A stretch of DNA of 64,000 nt from Helicobacter ganmani (GTDB lineage Bacteria > Campylobacterota > Campylobacteria > Campylobacterales > Helicobacteraceae). Positions 16,062 through 24,869 of the stretch are shown in pieces. Location of the stretch: contig NZ_NXLS01000004.1 of the NCBI RefSeq assembly GCF_003364315.1, positions 62,001-126,000 on the forward strand. Reading direction: 5' to 3'. The notes beneath the pieces are model-generated. The model was not told the origin of the DNA. It saw nothing but the letters and a program-made list of their open reading frames with translations, and made no database searches. The translations under genes and the position numbers were made by a program. Every line of letters starts with the position of its first letter. Position 1 is the stretch's first letter.

Positions 16062-16655
16062 TTGAGCCTAAAACAAAATGTAGATTTCATTAAAGAAGAA
16101 ATGAGCAACGACGAAAAAATGCTAGAAAGCCTTATTCGTTTTGAGGGGTGGTTTAAACGTTACAAGATTCCACTCATTGCATTATTGATTGGCACTGTTG
16201 TGCTTGCTTTTGGCTATATGGGCAACAATTATTATCAAGAAAATCAACAACAAAAACTTTCTAATCTCTATGAAGAAGCTCTAAAGGGAGATGAAAATGC
16301 AATCATTTCGCTTAAAAACTCTCAAAGCAGACTTTATGATTTGTATCTTTTTCAAAAGGCATTGGAATCCAACGATAAAGAAACTCTCAAAAAATTAGAA
16401 TCCTGCAAAGACCCTATTATCGCGCAATTTTCTAAATCGCAAAACGCATCTTTGAATCAAGATTTAAACACACTAGATTCCAAAGAATCTGGAGATTTTG
16501 GTTATTTACAAGCTGCATTTTTGGAGATTCAAGCAAGCAAAAGCAAAGAGGCAAAAGTGATTTTATCCAAAATCCAAAACGATTCTCCTATTAGAGATTT
16601 TGCCAATGCACTAGAACATTTGAGCATTCAAGGAAACAATGATGTCAAGAAGTAA
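16062..16655 (+). CDS. YfgM-like membrane-anchored TPR-type protein
   Basis: A cytoplasmic N-terminus of about 36 residues, one membrane segment (I-P-L-I-A-L-L-I-G-T-V-V-L-A-F-G-Y), then a helical periplasmic domain. This layout matches E. coli YfgM, an ancillary SecYEG/periplasmic chaperone factor. Support comes from context: the next gene is a lipoprotein beta-propeller like BamB, and yfgM-bamB are neighbours in E. coli too. Start is TTG at 16062 with AAAGGAG five bases before it. The 3' end overlaps the next gene. Confidence 0.7.
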   Translation: MSLKQNVDFIKEEMSNDEKMLESLIRFEGWFKRYKIPLIALLIGTVVLAFGYMGNNYYQENQQQKLSNLYEEALKGDENAIISLKNSQSRLYDLYLFQKALESNDKETLKKLESCKDPIIAQFSKSQNASLNQDLNTLDSKESGDFGYLQAAFLEIQASKSKEAKVILSKIQNDSPIRDFANALEHLSIQGNNDVKK

Positions 16656-17664
16656 TATTCTTAAGAATCCTCTTTTATTATTTTTGAGTCTTTTTATATT
16701 TTTATCTCTTAGCGGGTGTGGTTCTAAATATTATTTTGAGCCAAAAGAGGAAGAAATTAAAGGTAAAATTTCCTTCAATGATTCTATTCCCTCCCCTATT
16801 GTTTCTCTTGTTCGTGATGGTGCAACCTTAAAAAATGGACAATTTATTACAAAATATTCTGAAATCCCAAATGTCTATCTCCCAAAAGACGCGCGGTATC
16901 TTAATCAAACAGAAGATTATTACTTAGCAAGTGCCTATCAGTCTCTTTTATTAATCAACAAAGAAGACCATACGCAAACTTCCATCGCATTTGACAACAC
17001 TCCTATCAGTGCTTCTATGTATGGACAACTCATCGCAGTGATTTTTGATAACAATACTTTTGCACTCTATGATTTAAATAAAAGTCAAATCACTTATAAG
17101 CAAGATAGCACATTAGCCCCTACCAACAATACACTGATTGCCGCGCCATATTTTTTAAATGATATTGTCGTCATACCAACCTTAGATGGAAAACTCGTCA
17201 TTATAGACAAGAACAATATGCAAATGATTCGTAATATTGTTGTCAATGGCGATAAATATTTCAATAATGTGATTTTCTTAGAAGCAATCGGAAATCGTAT
17301 GGTTGCAGCCACACCTAAACGCATTATCTCTGTTAGCCCAAGTGTTATTAACACCTTTAATGCAAATATTAAAGACATTTTGTTTTTTGAGGATAGAATC
17401 TTTATCTTTACAAGCGAGGGAGAAGTCATCTTAACAGACCAAGATTTAAACGAAAAACGACGCGTCAAATTTCCTTTTGCACATTTTACTGCAGCAAATC
17501 ACGGAAGAAATATTGTGATTTTAGAAACACGAGGCTACCTCATCGCATTAGACGATGAATTGCAAAATAGCTCTATTTTCACACTTCCAGATGAAATTAC
17601 AAATCCTATATTTTCTGGAACGCGCAAAATTTTCATTGGTAACAAAATTTTAGAAGTAGAATAG
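16639..17664 (+). CDS. BamB-like beta-propeller lipoprotein
   Basis: A lipoprotein signal peptide with lipobox L-S-L-S-G-C near residue 26 is followed by repeats of beta strands typical of PQQ-type propellers (for example L-A-S-A-Y-Q-S-L-L-L-I-N, L-I-A-V-I-F-D-N-N-T-F-A-L-Y, V-V-I-P-T-L-D-G-K-L-V-I). BamB helps assemble outer-membrane proteins. 341 residues is slightly shorter than E. coli BamB. Tandem ATGs at 16639 and 16642; AAGGAAACA lies just upstream. Assignment is from architecture and the yfgM-like neighbour. Confidence 0.75.
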   Translation: MMSRSNILKNPLLLFLSLFIFLSLSGCGSKYYFEPKEEEIKGKISFNDSIPSPIVSLVRDGATLKNGQFITKYSEIPNVYLPKDARYLNQTEDYYLASAYQSLLLINKEDHTQTSIAFDNTPISASMYGQLIAVIFDNNTFALYDLNKSQITYKQDSTLAPTNNTLIAAPYFLNDIVVIPTLDGKLVIIDKNNMQMIRNIVVNGDKYFNNVIFLEAIGNRMVAATPKRIISVSPSVINTFNANIKDILFFEDRIFIFTSEGEVILTDQDLNEKRRVKFPFAHFTAANHGRNIVILETRGYLIALDDELQNSSIFTLPDEITNPIFSGTRKIFIGNKILEVE

Positions 17665-17671
17665 AGGCGTA

Positions 17672-18310
17672 ATGATTCTCTGTGATATTGGTAACACTTT
17701 TTTACACTTTTATTATCGCGGCAGAATTTGGAAAGAGGAAAAAACCAAATTAACCCCCAAGGATTCTAAAGAGCTAATTATGTATATCAGCGTCAATGAG
17801 GATTCTACAAATACCTTGCTTTATGCGCATCCTCGCTGTTTTGACTTGACGCCTTATTTAAACATTGATACAAATTATAAAGGCTTAGGCATTGATAGAA
17901 TCGCAGCTTGCAAGGCAATTAGTGATGGTGTCATCGTTGATGCAGGAAGTGCCATTACAGTAGATATTATGCAGCAAGGCATTCATCTAGGAGGTTTTAT
18001 TATGCCCGGAATTGCAAAATATCGCAAAATGTTTAGTAGCATTTCTGTGCTAGATTGCGAGATGAATTTGGGAGTGGATTTGGATACTTTTCCACAAAAT
18101 ACAAGGGATGCGGTAAGTTATGGTATGTTAAATTCTATCCTTTTAATGCTCAAAAATACTTCCAAAAATAAAAAAATTCACTTTACGGGAGGAGATGGCA
18201 AATTTCTCTCAAGATTCTTCAAAGATTGTTTTTATGACGATTTACTTGTATTTAAAGGAATGCAAAAAGCCATCAACGAAAACTTCACTTCACAAGGAAT
18301 TTATGTATGA
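17672..18310 (+). CDS. coaX: Type III pantothenate kinase
   Basis: Phosphorylates pantothenate, the first step of coenzyme A synthesis. ASKHA-fold motifs: D-I-G-N-T near the start (phosphate loop), G-I-D-R-I-A-A, V-D-A-G-S-A-I-T-V-D and G-G-F-I-M-P-G. 212 residues, short but in line with Helicobacter CoaX. GAGG precedes the ATG. Its stop overlaps the hisG ATG (ATGA). Confidence 0.94.
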   Translation: MILCDIGNTFLHFYYRGRIWKEEKTKLTPKDSKELIMYISVNEDSTNTLLYAHPRCFDLTPYLNIDTNYKGLGIDRIAACKAISDGVIVDAGSAITVDIMQQGIHLGGFIMPGIAKYRKMFSSISVLDCEMNLGVDLDTFPQNTRDAVSYGMLNSILLMLKNTSKNKKIHFTGGDGKFLSRFFKDCFYDDLLVFKGMQKAINENFTSQGIYV

Positions 18311-18921
18311 TAAAAATTGCATTGCCCAAAGGTAGAATCGCAGACAAAACACTTCAAATTTTTGAAAAATTCATAGGTGAATCGCTTTGTTTTGAAGACC
18401 GCAAACTCATTTTAACCAAAGAAAAATTTGAATTTATGCTTGTGCGCAATCAAGATGTTCCTGTTTATGTAGAGCGAGGGGCTGCAGATATTGGCGTCGT
18501 GGGATTAGATGTCTTAGAAGAGCAGCAAAGTTCGCTTGTGCGCCTACTTGACTTAGGGTTTGGTAAATGCAAAATCGCTATTGGCTCTCCCAATCATTAC
18601 ACATTGGATTTTTCTAATCCAAATTTAAAAATTGCAACCAAAATGGTCAATATTACCAAAAGTTTTTTTGCCAAAAAGGCAATAAGTGTAGAGATTATCA
18701 AGCTTTATGGCTCTATTGAGCTAGCTCCTCTTGTGGGTATGGCAGACGCTATCGTGGATTTAGTAGAGACGGGAGATACTATGCGCCAAAATAACCTCAA
18801 AATTGATGAAACAATTATGGAAATTAGTGCTTATTTAGTCGCAAATCCCAATAGTTTTTATGCACAAAAATTAGAAATTTTGGAGATTCAGAAATTTTTT
18901 AAAACACAAATTCAATCTTAG
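18307..18921 (+). CDS. hisG: ATP phosphoribosyltransferase, short form HisG
   Basis: First enzyme of histidine synthesis, joining ATP and PRPP. Motifs: I-A-L-P-K-G-R-I at the start, G-A-A-D-I-G-V-V-G-L-D and D-A-I-V-D-L-V-E-T-G-D-T (PRPP-binding). At 204 residues it lacks the C-terminal regulatory domain, so it is the HisG(S) form that needs HisZ; no hisZ is in the window. It overlaps coaX and is 15 bases from leuC. Confidence 0.95.
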   Translation: MIKIALPKGRIADKTLQIFEKFIGESLCFEDRKLILTKEKFEFMLVRNQDVPVYVERGAADIGVVGLDVLEEQQSSLVRLLDLGFGKCKIAIGSPNHYTLDFSNPNLKIATKMVNITKSFFAKKAISVEIIKLYGSIELAPLVGMADAIVDLVETGDTMRQNNLKIDETIMEISAYLVANPNSFYAQKLEILEIQKFFKTQIQS

Positions 18922-18936
18922 ATAAAGGAGTTCAAA

Positions 18937-20202
18937 ATGGGGCAGACGATTACAGAAAAAATCTTTTCAGACCACATAGGAAAAGCAGTTTATGCAGGAG
19001 AAATTGTGGATTCTCCCATTGATATGGTGATTGGCAATGACATTACAACACCACTTTCTATTAAAGCTTATGAGCAAAGCGGAGCGCAAAAGCTTGCAAA
19101 TCCCGATGGATTTTGCATTGTAATGGACCATTTCATTCCCACAAAGGACATTGCAAGCGCAAATCAGGCACGCATTAGTCGTGATTTCGCTAAAAAACAT
19201 CAATTAAAGCATTATTTTGACGAAAAAGATATGGGGATTGAACACGCGTTATTGCCTGAAAAAGGCTTGGTTGTCAGTGGCGATGTCATCATCGGTGCAG
19301 ATTCTCATACTTGCACACACGGGGCTTTAGGGGCATTTAGCACAGGAATGGGAAGCACAGATTTGGCTTATGCGATGATTACAGGGAGAAATTGGTTTAA
19401 AGTCCCAAGTGCTATCAAGGTTGAATTTGTCGGCAAGCCTGCGCCCTATATCTATGGCAAAGATTTAATTTTGGAGGTTATTCGTCAAATTGGCGTAGAT
19501 GGTGCGCTCTATCAAACGCTTGAATTTTGCGGAGATGGAATCGCATATTTGAGTATGGACGACCGCTTTTCACTTTGCAATATGGCGATTGAAGCGGGGG
19601 CAAAAAATGGAATCATTGCTCCTGATTCCATTACGCGTGAATTTTTGGCGAATCGTCCAAATTTACGCGCCAAACCAAAAGAATTTTTCTCTGACCCTGA
19701 CGCACATTATACGCGCATTCTCACCATTGATATTAGCAAGCTAGAACCTGTAATCGCCTACCCTTATCTCCCAAGTAATGGCAAAAGCATTTCTGAAGCA
19801 GTCAAAGATAATTTGAAAATTGACCAAGTTTTTATCGGTAGTTGCACGAATGGACGCTTAAGTGATTTAAGAATCGCAAGTGAGATTTTAAAAGGCAACA
19901 AGGTGCATTCTGATGTTCGCCTTATTATCACACCCGGCACGCAACAAATCTATAAAGAAGCCCATAAATTAGGCTACATTGATATTCTGTTAGAAGCGGG
20001 TGCGCTGATTTCAAATCCAACCTGCGGTGCGTGCTTAGGTGGATATATGGGGATTCTAGGAGACAATGAACGTTGTGTTTCTACAACGAATCGCAATTTT
20101 GTCGGTAGAATGGGTGCGCGTAATTCCGAAGTTTATCTTGCAAATTCCGCTGTCGCAGCAAAAAGCGCAATTATCGGAAAAATCGCCGACCCTAGACTTT
20201 AG
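18937..20202 (+). CDS. leuC: 3-isopropylmalate dehydratase large subunit, short (type 2) LeuC
   Basis: Aconitase-family enzyme of leucine synthesis with a [4Fe-4S] cluster; ligands are visible in G-S-C-T-N-G-R and N-P-T-C-G-A-C. Other motifs are G-A-D-S-H-T-C-T-H-G and G-A-R-N-S-E-V-Y-L-A. At 421 residues it resembles the shorter type 2/homoaconitase-like LeuC of archaea and many anaerobes rather than the 466-residue E. coli form. AAAGGAG precedes the ATG. No leuD, leuA or leuB is adjacent; a dispersed repeat follows. Confidence 0.9.
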   Translation: MGQTITEKIFSDHIGKAVYAGEIVDSPIDMVIGNDITTPLSIKAYEQSGAQKLANPDGFCIVMDHFIPTKDIASANQARISRDFAKKHQLKHYFDEKDMGIEHALLPEKGLVVSGDVIIGADSHTCTHGALGAFSTGMGSTDLAYAMITGRNWFKVPSAIKVEFVGKPAPYIYGKDLILEVIRQIGVDGALYQTLEFCGDGIAYLSMDDRFSLCNMAIEAGAKNGIIAPDSITREFLANRPNLRAKPKEFFSDPDAHYTRILTIDISKLEPVIAYPYLPSNGKSISEAVKDNLKIDQVFIGSCTNGRLSDLRIASEILKGNKVHSDVRLIITPGTQQIYKEAHKLGYIDILLEAGALISNPTCGACLGGYMGILGDNERCVSTTNRNFVGRMGARNSEVYLANSAVAAKSAIIGKIADPRL

Positions 20203-20295
20203 GATTCTATTTACTTCAAGTTACCCTTGCGGGATTCCGCGTTGAGCAGAATTGCGGGAATCTATAATGCTAGGTTAAAGCAAAGTTTAGGATTT

Positions 20296-20413
20296 GTCAT
20301 TGTGAGATTTGTTTTATCAAGTCGTGGCAATCTATAATTTGGAATCTCGCAGTTGAATATTTTTTCATTGTCAAGATTATGGATTGCTTCGTCGCGTTGC
20401 TCCTCACAATGAC
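20296..20413 (+). repeat. Dispersed palindromic intergenic repeat
   Basis: The ends are perfect 11-base inverted repeats, GTCATTGTGAG at 20296-20306 and CTCACAATGAC at 20403-20413. Inner elements GGCAATC and GATTGCTT also pair. Related fragments occur at 31249-31353 and, more weakly, at 47572-47661. Similar GTCATTGCGAG/CTCGCAATGAC modules are scattered through intergenic regions of several bacterial genomes. The rest of the gap between 20203 and 20517 shows no gene. Confidence 0.75.
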
Positions 20414-20517
20414 GAGGTGGAGATACCTACCACACACCACCACTCACACCCATAATGGCGCAGCGAGAAACGCAAAAATGCGACAAAAACACAAATATTA
20501 GGTTAAGATTCCACAAT

Positions 20518-21607
20518 CTACACCGCTTCACAAAACAATGCAGCTTCTATGCTTATCGTATAATCTATGGGCTTTATAATCTTAAATTGATACCCCAAAT
20601 CCCACGACTCTATCATCGGCTTAATGTCAAAAAAGTCGCTTCCATTATGATAAATACTAAGCAACATTGCTGGTTTTTGCGATTCTATCGTCTCTCTAGC
20701 CCCCTTTAAAAACTCTTGCTCAAAGCCCTCAATATCAACCTTAATAAACCCCACTTCTAGCTTATTTTCTCGCACAAACTCATCTAATGTTGTAATAGAG
20801 ATACTCTCTAAATCCTCGCTTTGACCCCGCAAATCAATATGTGAAGCACTGCCAAAAAATCTTATTTTTAGATTTTCGCTTTTTATTCCAAGCCCTTGAT
20901 GAATGGGGATAATTCTTTTACTATCATTTAACCTTAAAGTTTCCTGCATTAGTGCGTAATTCTTGCTCGTAGGCTCAAAACTATAAATATTTCTTTCTGT
21001 AAATTCTCTCTCAAAAATAATGGCGCTATCGCCAATGAAACCACCGACATCTATAATGTCCTTTTGTCTAATCCTTTGCAGAGTTTCTTTAGAGAACGCC
21101 TCTTTTAAGCTATGCTTGTGATAAAACACCCCTACTTCAAAGTGATAAATAGGCAAGAAATAGCCATTATAGGCAAAAATGCCCTTTTTTAGCTCAAAGA
21201 TTTGGGGGTGAAATTCCTCTTTTAGCTTATGGCGAATCTCTCGTTCTTCTGGGTAAGTGTAGTAATATCCTCGTGCGTTTTAAGTCTTGAGAGAATCTTA
21301 AACACATTTTCTATACTCTTTTCATCTAAGTTTTTGCAAAACGCAAGCAGTTTCTGTGTAGAATCCTCGCATTCAAGCAAAAACTTCATTATTCTTCTTT
21401 GCCACTCCGAATTAATCAAAGTGATTTGCAAACTTGGCTCTAAAACACTCTGTGTCCTATAATATGTAAAATTTAAAAACTTATAAATATAGCGGACAAA
21501 TACCCCCCTGCAGACTCGCCATATACCTTTCGAATCCTTCTAAAGAACGGGATTCCAAACAAATAAGTCGTGCGCAAATTGTGCGTATGTTGATAATATT
21601 TTAACAT
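20518..21607 (-). pseudogene. FkbM-family methyltransferase, frameshifted, possibly phase-variable
   Basis: Conceptual translation needs two one-base additions. It starts at ATG 21607 (M-L-K-Y-Y-Q; later T-Y-L-F-G-I-P-F-F), hits a G6 tract (C6 at 21503-21508, plus strand) where seven G restore the frame (A-G-G-V-F-V-R-Y-I-Y-K-F-L), and breaks again at CCC (plus 21251-21253), where CCCC would join T-L-T to P-E-E-R-E-I. The remaining 212-residue frame holds the FkbM core: D-I-I-D-V-G-G-F-I-G-D, S-F-E-P-T-S and I-K-V-D-I-E-G-F-E. FkbM enzymes O-methylate sugars or similar groups; surface glycan modification is a reasonable guess. It follows the histidine kinase on the same strand. Confidence 0.78.
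21503..21508 (-). repeat. G6 tract in the 5' part of the FkbM gene
   Basis: Six C on the plus strand, hence six G in the coding strand, about 100 bases into the gene. Seven would keep the frame open; six brings a stop 31 bases further on. G tracts are the classical phase-variation sites of Helicobacter and Campylobacter surface-modification genes. Confidence 0.6.
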
Positions 21608-21645
21608 CTTATCTTCTTTGAAAATAAAATTTTAGCTAAAATGAT

Positions 21646-22947
21646 TCATTTCCAGCTTAAAATAAATTCGCTTCCCTCTCCCTCTTGGCTCTTGCAAACA
21701 ATCTGAATATGATAGATTTGACAAATTTGCTTCACAAGGGCAAGCCCGATGCCAAATCCTCCCTGATTCCGATTGCTGCGATAATAACGCTCAAACACCT
21801 TATCCAAATCCTCTTTTTTGATTCCACAACCATTGTCTTGAACGCTTAAACTCTTTTGGGTTAATTTGATTTTCACCAATCCCCCATTTGCCGTATATTT
21901 AAGTGCATTATCTAGCAGATTATCTATCACTCTAATAATATGACTGCGATTCGCTTCTAGTAAGCTTTTTGCGTCTTGCAATTCAATTTTCTTTGCGATT
22001 TGAATATTTTTTTTCTTGAAAAAATCTTGAAAATATGCGATGCGTTCGTCTATTAATTGCGACATTTCAATCATTTCAAGCTTTAATTCCCTTGCCTCAT
22101 CAAAATTATAAAATAACAAATCCTGATAGATTCTCCCCAATGTTTGCGCCGCAAACTTAATGCGTTCAAACTTTTGATATTGTGAGGGCGTCAATTCATT
22201 AGGTTTAATTCTTTCAATACTCATCAAAATCACACTCAAAGGCGTATTAATCTCATGCGTAGAATCCTTAATAAACGCGTCCAAAGATTGGATTTTTTTG
22301 CGCAAAGGCTTCAAGCTAAGCAATACCAAAAAATATCCTATCACGCTCATCGCAATTAATACTAGCAAAAAGATTCCAAACATCAGCCCCAAAAGCCTAT
22401 AAATCTCTATTTTGATTCCATTAGAGAAAAGCACTAAATAAAACTTTTTTGTTTGTGGGTTAAATTGATGAAGATTTTGAATCTCTTTTTCTTTCATTCT
22501 CTGATGAAACAAATACCAAAATCTCCCCCCTACCCTTTGCGTGATGAGATAGATTTTGTCCTCTACAACAACGATTCTGCCGTGATGATTACTCTTTATT
22601 AAATCTAAATCGTTTGTATGCCAAATTGCTTGAACTTCCTCTTCGCTTTTTTCTCGGGATAAAGAACTAAAAACCACTTCTCCCTTATGCGTTACAACCA
22701 TAAAAGGAATCTGAAATTCTTTTGCGATTCTATGCAGCAAATCTTGCATATTTCCCGTATCCACTTGCAATCTCTCATAAAAATTAATTGCCAAAGTATG
22801 CGCATTTTCGCGCAATACAATCGCCTTAGATTCCAAAATCGCAACCTTTTCTTTCTGATACCAACCATAAAAAACAATGCTTAAAAAAACAAAACTTGTA
22901 GAGATATAAAGTGCCAAAATCTTTAATGCTGTTTTCCTTGCTTCCAT
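21646..22947 (-). CDS. Two-component sensor histidine kinase
   Basis: Two membrane segments (near residues 8-28 and 180-210) flank a periplasmic domain of about 150 residues. The cytoplasmic part has the H-box [11 protein letters not shown]-box L-D-N-A-L-K-Y, and G-boxes D-N-G-C-G-I and G-F-G-I-G-L-A. No separate HAMP signature is obvious. Its ATG overlaps the stop of the response regulator gene, so they are a pair. Copper-responsive CrdRS of H. pylori is a possible relative, unproven. Confidence 0.9.
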   Translation of the reverse strand: MEARKTALKILALYISTSFVFLSIVFYGWYQKEKVAILESKAIVLRENAHTLAINFYERLQVDTGNMQDLLHRIAKEFQIPFMVVTHKGEVVFSSLSREKSEEEVQAIWHTNDLDLIKSNHHGRIVVVEDKIYLITQRVGGRFWYLFHQRMKEKEIQNLHQFNPQTKKFYLVLFSNGIKIEIYRLLGLMFGIFLLVLIAMSVIGYFLVLLSLKPLRKKIQSLDAFIKDSTHEINTPLSVILMSIERIKPNELTPSQYQKFERIKFAAQTLGRIYQDLLFYNFDEARELKLEMIEMSQLIDERIAYFQDFFKKKNIQIAKKIELQDAKSLLEANRSHIIRVIDNLLDNALKYTANGGLVKIKLTQKSLSVQDNGCGIKKEDLDKVFERYYRSNRNQGGFGIGLALVKQICQIYHIQIVCKSQEGEGSEFILSWK

Positions 22948-23621
22948 TATTCTCTCATATTGCTAGGTTGGTAACAATATCCCTCACCGCGCCTTGTGAG
23001 AATATTATCTTTGCCAATGATTCTACGCAGATTCTTAATATACACACGCAAACTTAGCTCACTTGGCTCTTTGTCATAATTCCAAAGTGCAGAATAAATT
23101 TGTTCCAAACCCACAAAATGCCCCTCATTTTGCAACAAAATCTTTAACAATTCTCTTTCTTTGGTGGGGAGATTAACGATGTTTCCTTGATAATACAAAA
23201 TCTCCTCCGCACAATCAAAACAATATCCATTACCAAATTCAAAAATATCTAACTTTTTACAATGTTTTAATTGTGCTTCCATTCTAAGGAGCAACTCAGA
23301 AAGCTCAAAAGGCTTACGCAAATAATCATCACAGCCGCTTTTGAAACCAACTTCAAGCTCCTTAAGAGAATTAAGAGCAGTGATAAAAATTGCCGGAATC
23401 TCTTTGCCGCTTTGACGAATAGAGCGCAAAGCTTCAAATCCATTTTGTCCAGAAACCATCACATCAAGCAATAAAATATCAAAATGTTCTTCATAGACCT
23501 TGTCCATAGCCTCTGTGCCATCACTACAGCACACCACTGCGTATCCCTCTTCCTCTAAGCATTCCGCGATAATTTCTTGCAACACCATATCATCTTCAAG
23601 CAGTAAAACTTTTGCTTTCAT
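22947..23621 (-). CDS. OmpR-family response regulator paired with the kinase
   Basis: Receiver domain with E9-D10-D11, phospho-acceptor D53 in I-L-L-L-D-V-M, and the lysine in D-Y-L-R-K-P-F; C-terminal winged helix with [12 protein letters not shown] and R-G-E-G-Y-C-Y. 224 residues. It is the first gene of the regulator-kinase pair, with a TATAAT 23 bases upstream. The frameshifted FkbM gene follows the kinase. Regulated genes are not evident from context. Confidence 0.92.
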   Translation of the reverse strand: MKAKVLLLEDDMVLQEIIAECLEEEGYAVVCCSDGTEAMDKVYEEHFDILLLDVMVSGQNGFEALRSIRQSGKEIPAIFITALNSLKELEVGFKSGCDDYLRKPFELSELLLRMEAQLKHCKKLDIFEFGNGYCFDCAEEILYYQGNIVNLPTKERELLKILLQNEGHFVGLEQIYSALWNYDKEPSELSLRVYIKNLRRIIGKDNILTRRGEGYCYQPSNMRE

Positions 23622-23643
23622 TTCTATCCTTTTATTTCAAGGG

Positions 23644-23649
23644 ATTATA
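23644..23649 (-). promoter_or_regulatory. -10 element (TATAAT) of the two-component operon
   Basis: Perfect TATAAT on the minus strand 23 bases before the response regulator ATG, in the divergent gap with the AAA ATPase gene. Confidence 0.55.
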
Positions 23650-23685
23650 CCACAAGCAAATGGATTCAATTCATTGAGGTTGCGA

Positions 23686-23691
23686 TATAAT
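23686..23691 (+). promoter_or_regulatory. -10 element (TATAAT) of the AAA ATPase gene
   Basis: Perfect TATAAT 28 bases before the ATG at 23719. The gap holds back-to-back promoters about 37 bases apart. Confidence 0.55.
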
Positions 23692-23718
23692 TTTACTATC
23701 ACATCAAAAGGGCAATGT

Positions 23719-24810
23719 ATGGAATTAGCAAAAATATTAGAATCCTATCCTAAAAATTTAAGCAAAATCCATCGTCATCTGCCATTAACATTGGATAATA
23801 AAACTTGTGTTTATGGTGCTAAGGGCATTGGAAAGACAGAAATTATCCTTAACCATTATGCTAAAGCAGAATTTAGCTCGTCCAAAAAAATGTATCTAAA
23901 CCTTAATGATTCTCATCTTAACCAATGTAAAATTTCAGAATCTCTTCTAGATTTTCTCCAAAAAGAAACTATTGATATTTTTATCTTAGACCATTTCAGC
24001 CCCTCTCTTTTTTCTCCTACTCTTTTAGATTCCATTCCCACACCCCAAATCACAATCATTTCGCAATCCCCTTTGACAAATCTCAATTACAATCTTGTAG
24101 AGATTCCACCCATCACCTTTCAAGAATTTACAAAGATTCACAAAACTCCTATTGATGAAAGTTTAAATTCTTATTTAAAATTTGGAAATCTACTAGAAGC
24201 GGAATATCTTAACGAATACAAAAAGGGAGAATTTCTAAAAATACTCGCGGGAGATTCTATTAATTTTTGGATTTTGCAAAATCTCATTCTACATTTAGGA
24301 CAAAAAGCTTCCATTCATCAAATTTTTACCAAACTTAAAAAAGAAGGAAAATTGTCTAAAGATAGATTTTATGAATATTGTAAAATCTTAAATGAAAGCA
24401 AAATACTATTTTGGCTTACCAAGTTTGAGCACGAATCTGCGCCCAAAAAATTATATTTTTGGGATTTCACATTGAAAAATACGATTTCCTATGAGCGCAA
24501 TTTTGCATTATTGTTTGAAAATATGGTTTTTTTAGAGCTACTTTATCATTTCAAAGAGGAAATATTTTATACAGATAAATTAGACTTCTATCTGCCTAAT
24601 TTATCACTTGGGATTCTTTGTATGCCTTTTGTTCAACACCATATTTTGGAATCTCGTTTGCACAAAATTACCAAAGAACGTGAATTTTGCGATTCTTTCT
24701 TAATCCTATCGCTTAACCATAAAGAATCAGGCGAAAACCTAGGCACACCCTATCAAGTCTTACCTTTTAAAGATTTTGCCCTGCAAGATTCCTTGCCTAA
24801 ATTTTTCTAA
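23719..24810 (+). CDS. AAA family ATPase (AAA_14/DUF4143 type)
   Basis: About 363 residues. A Walker A loop (G-A-K-G-I-G-K-T-E-I, about residue 31) and a Walker B-like strand (I-D-I-F-I-L-D-H-F) form a P-loop domain; the C-terminal half has the helical/nuclease-like pattern of DUF4143. Such proteins are common, often single genes, and mostly uncharacterised. The frame is open back to 23500, but that part lies antisense to the response regulator; the ATG at 23719 follows a good promoter. Convergent with cheV. Confidence 0.78.
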   Translation: MELAKILESYPKNLSKIHRHLPLTLDNKTCVYGAKGIGKTEIILNHYAKAEFSSSKKMYLNLNDSHLNQCKISESLLDFLQKETIDIFILDHFSPSLFSPTLLDSIPTPQITIISQSPLTNLNYNLVEIPPITFQEFTKIHKTPIDESLNSYLKFGNLLEAEYLNEYKKGEFLKILAGDSINFWILQNLILHLGQKASIHQIFTKLKKEGKLSKDRFYEYCKILNESKILFWLTKFEHESAPKKLYFWDFTLKNTISYERNFALLFENMVFLELLYHFKEEIFYTDKLDFYLPNLSLGILCMPFVQHHILESRLHKITKEREFCDSFLILSLNHKESGENLGTPYQVLPFKDFALQDSLPKFF

Positions 24811-24836
24811 TCGGATATTTGTGGCGCAGAAAGAAA

Positions 24837-24854
24837 TAAGCCAAAAAGGGCTTA
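24837..24854. terminator. Short hairpin between convergent AAA ATPase and cheV genes
   Basis: TAAGCC and GGCTTA form a 6-bp stem around AAAAAG. No clear T tract follows, so it is a weak terminator candidate serving either strand. Confidence 0.35.
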
Positions 24855-24869
24855 CGAAAGGTTAGATGA

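Noticed and set aside
23500-23718. N-terminal extension of the AAA ATPase
   Set aside because: It is antisense to the response regulator, serine-rich and lacks a ribosome-binding site; the ATG at 23719 follows a clear promoter.
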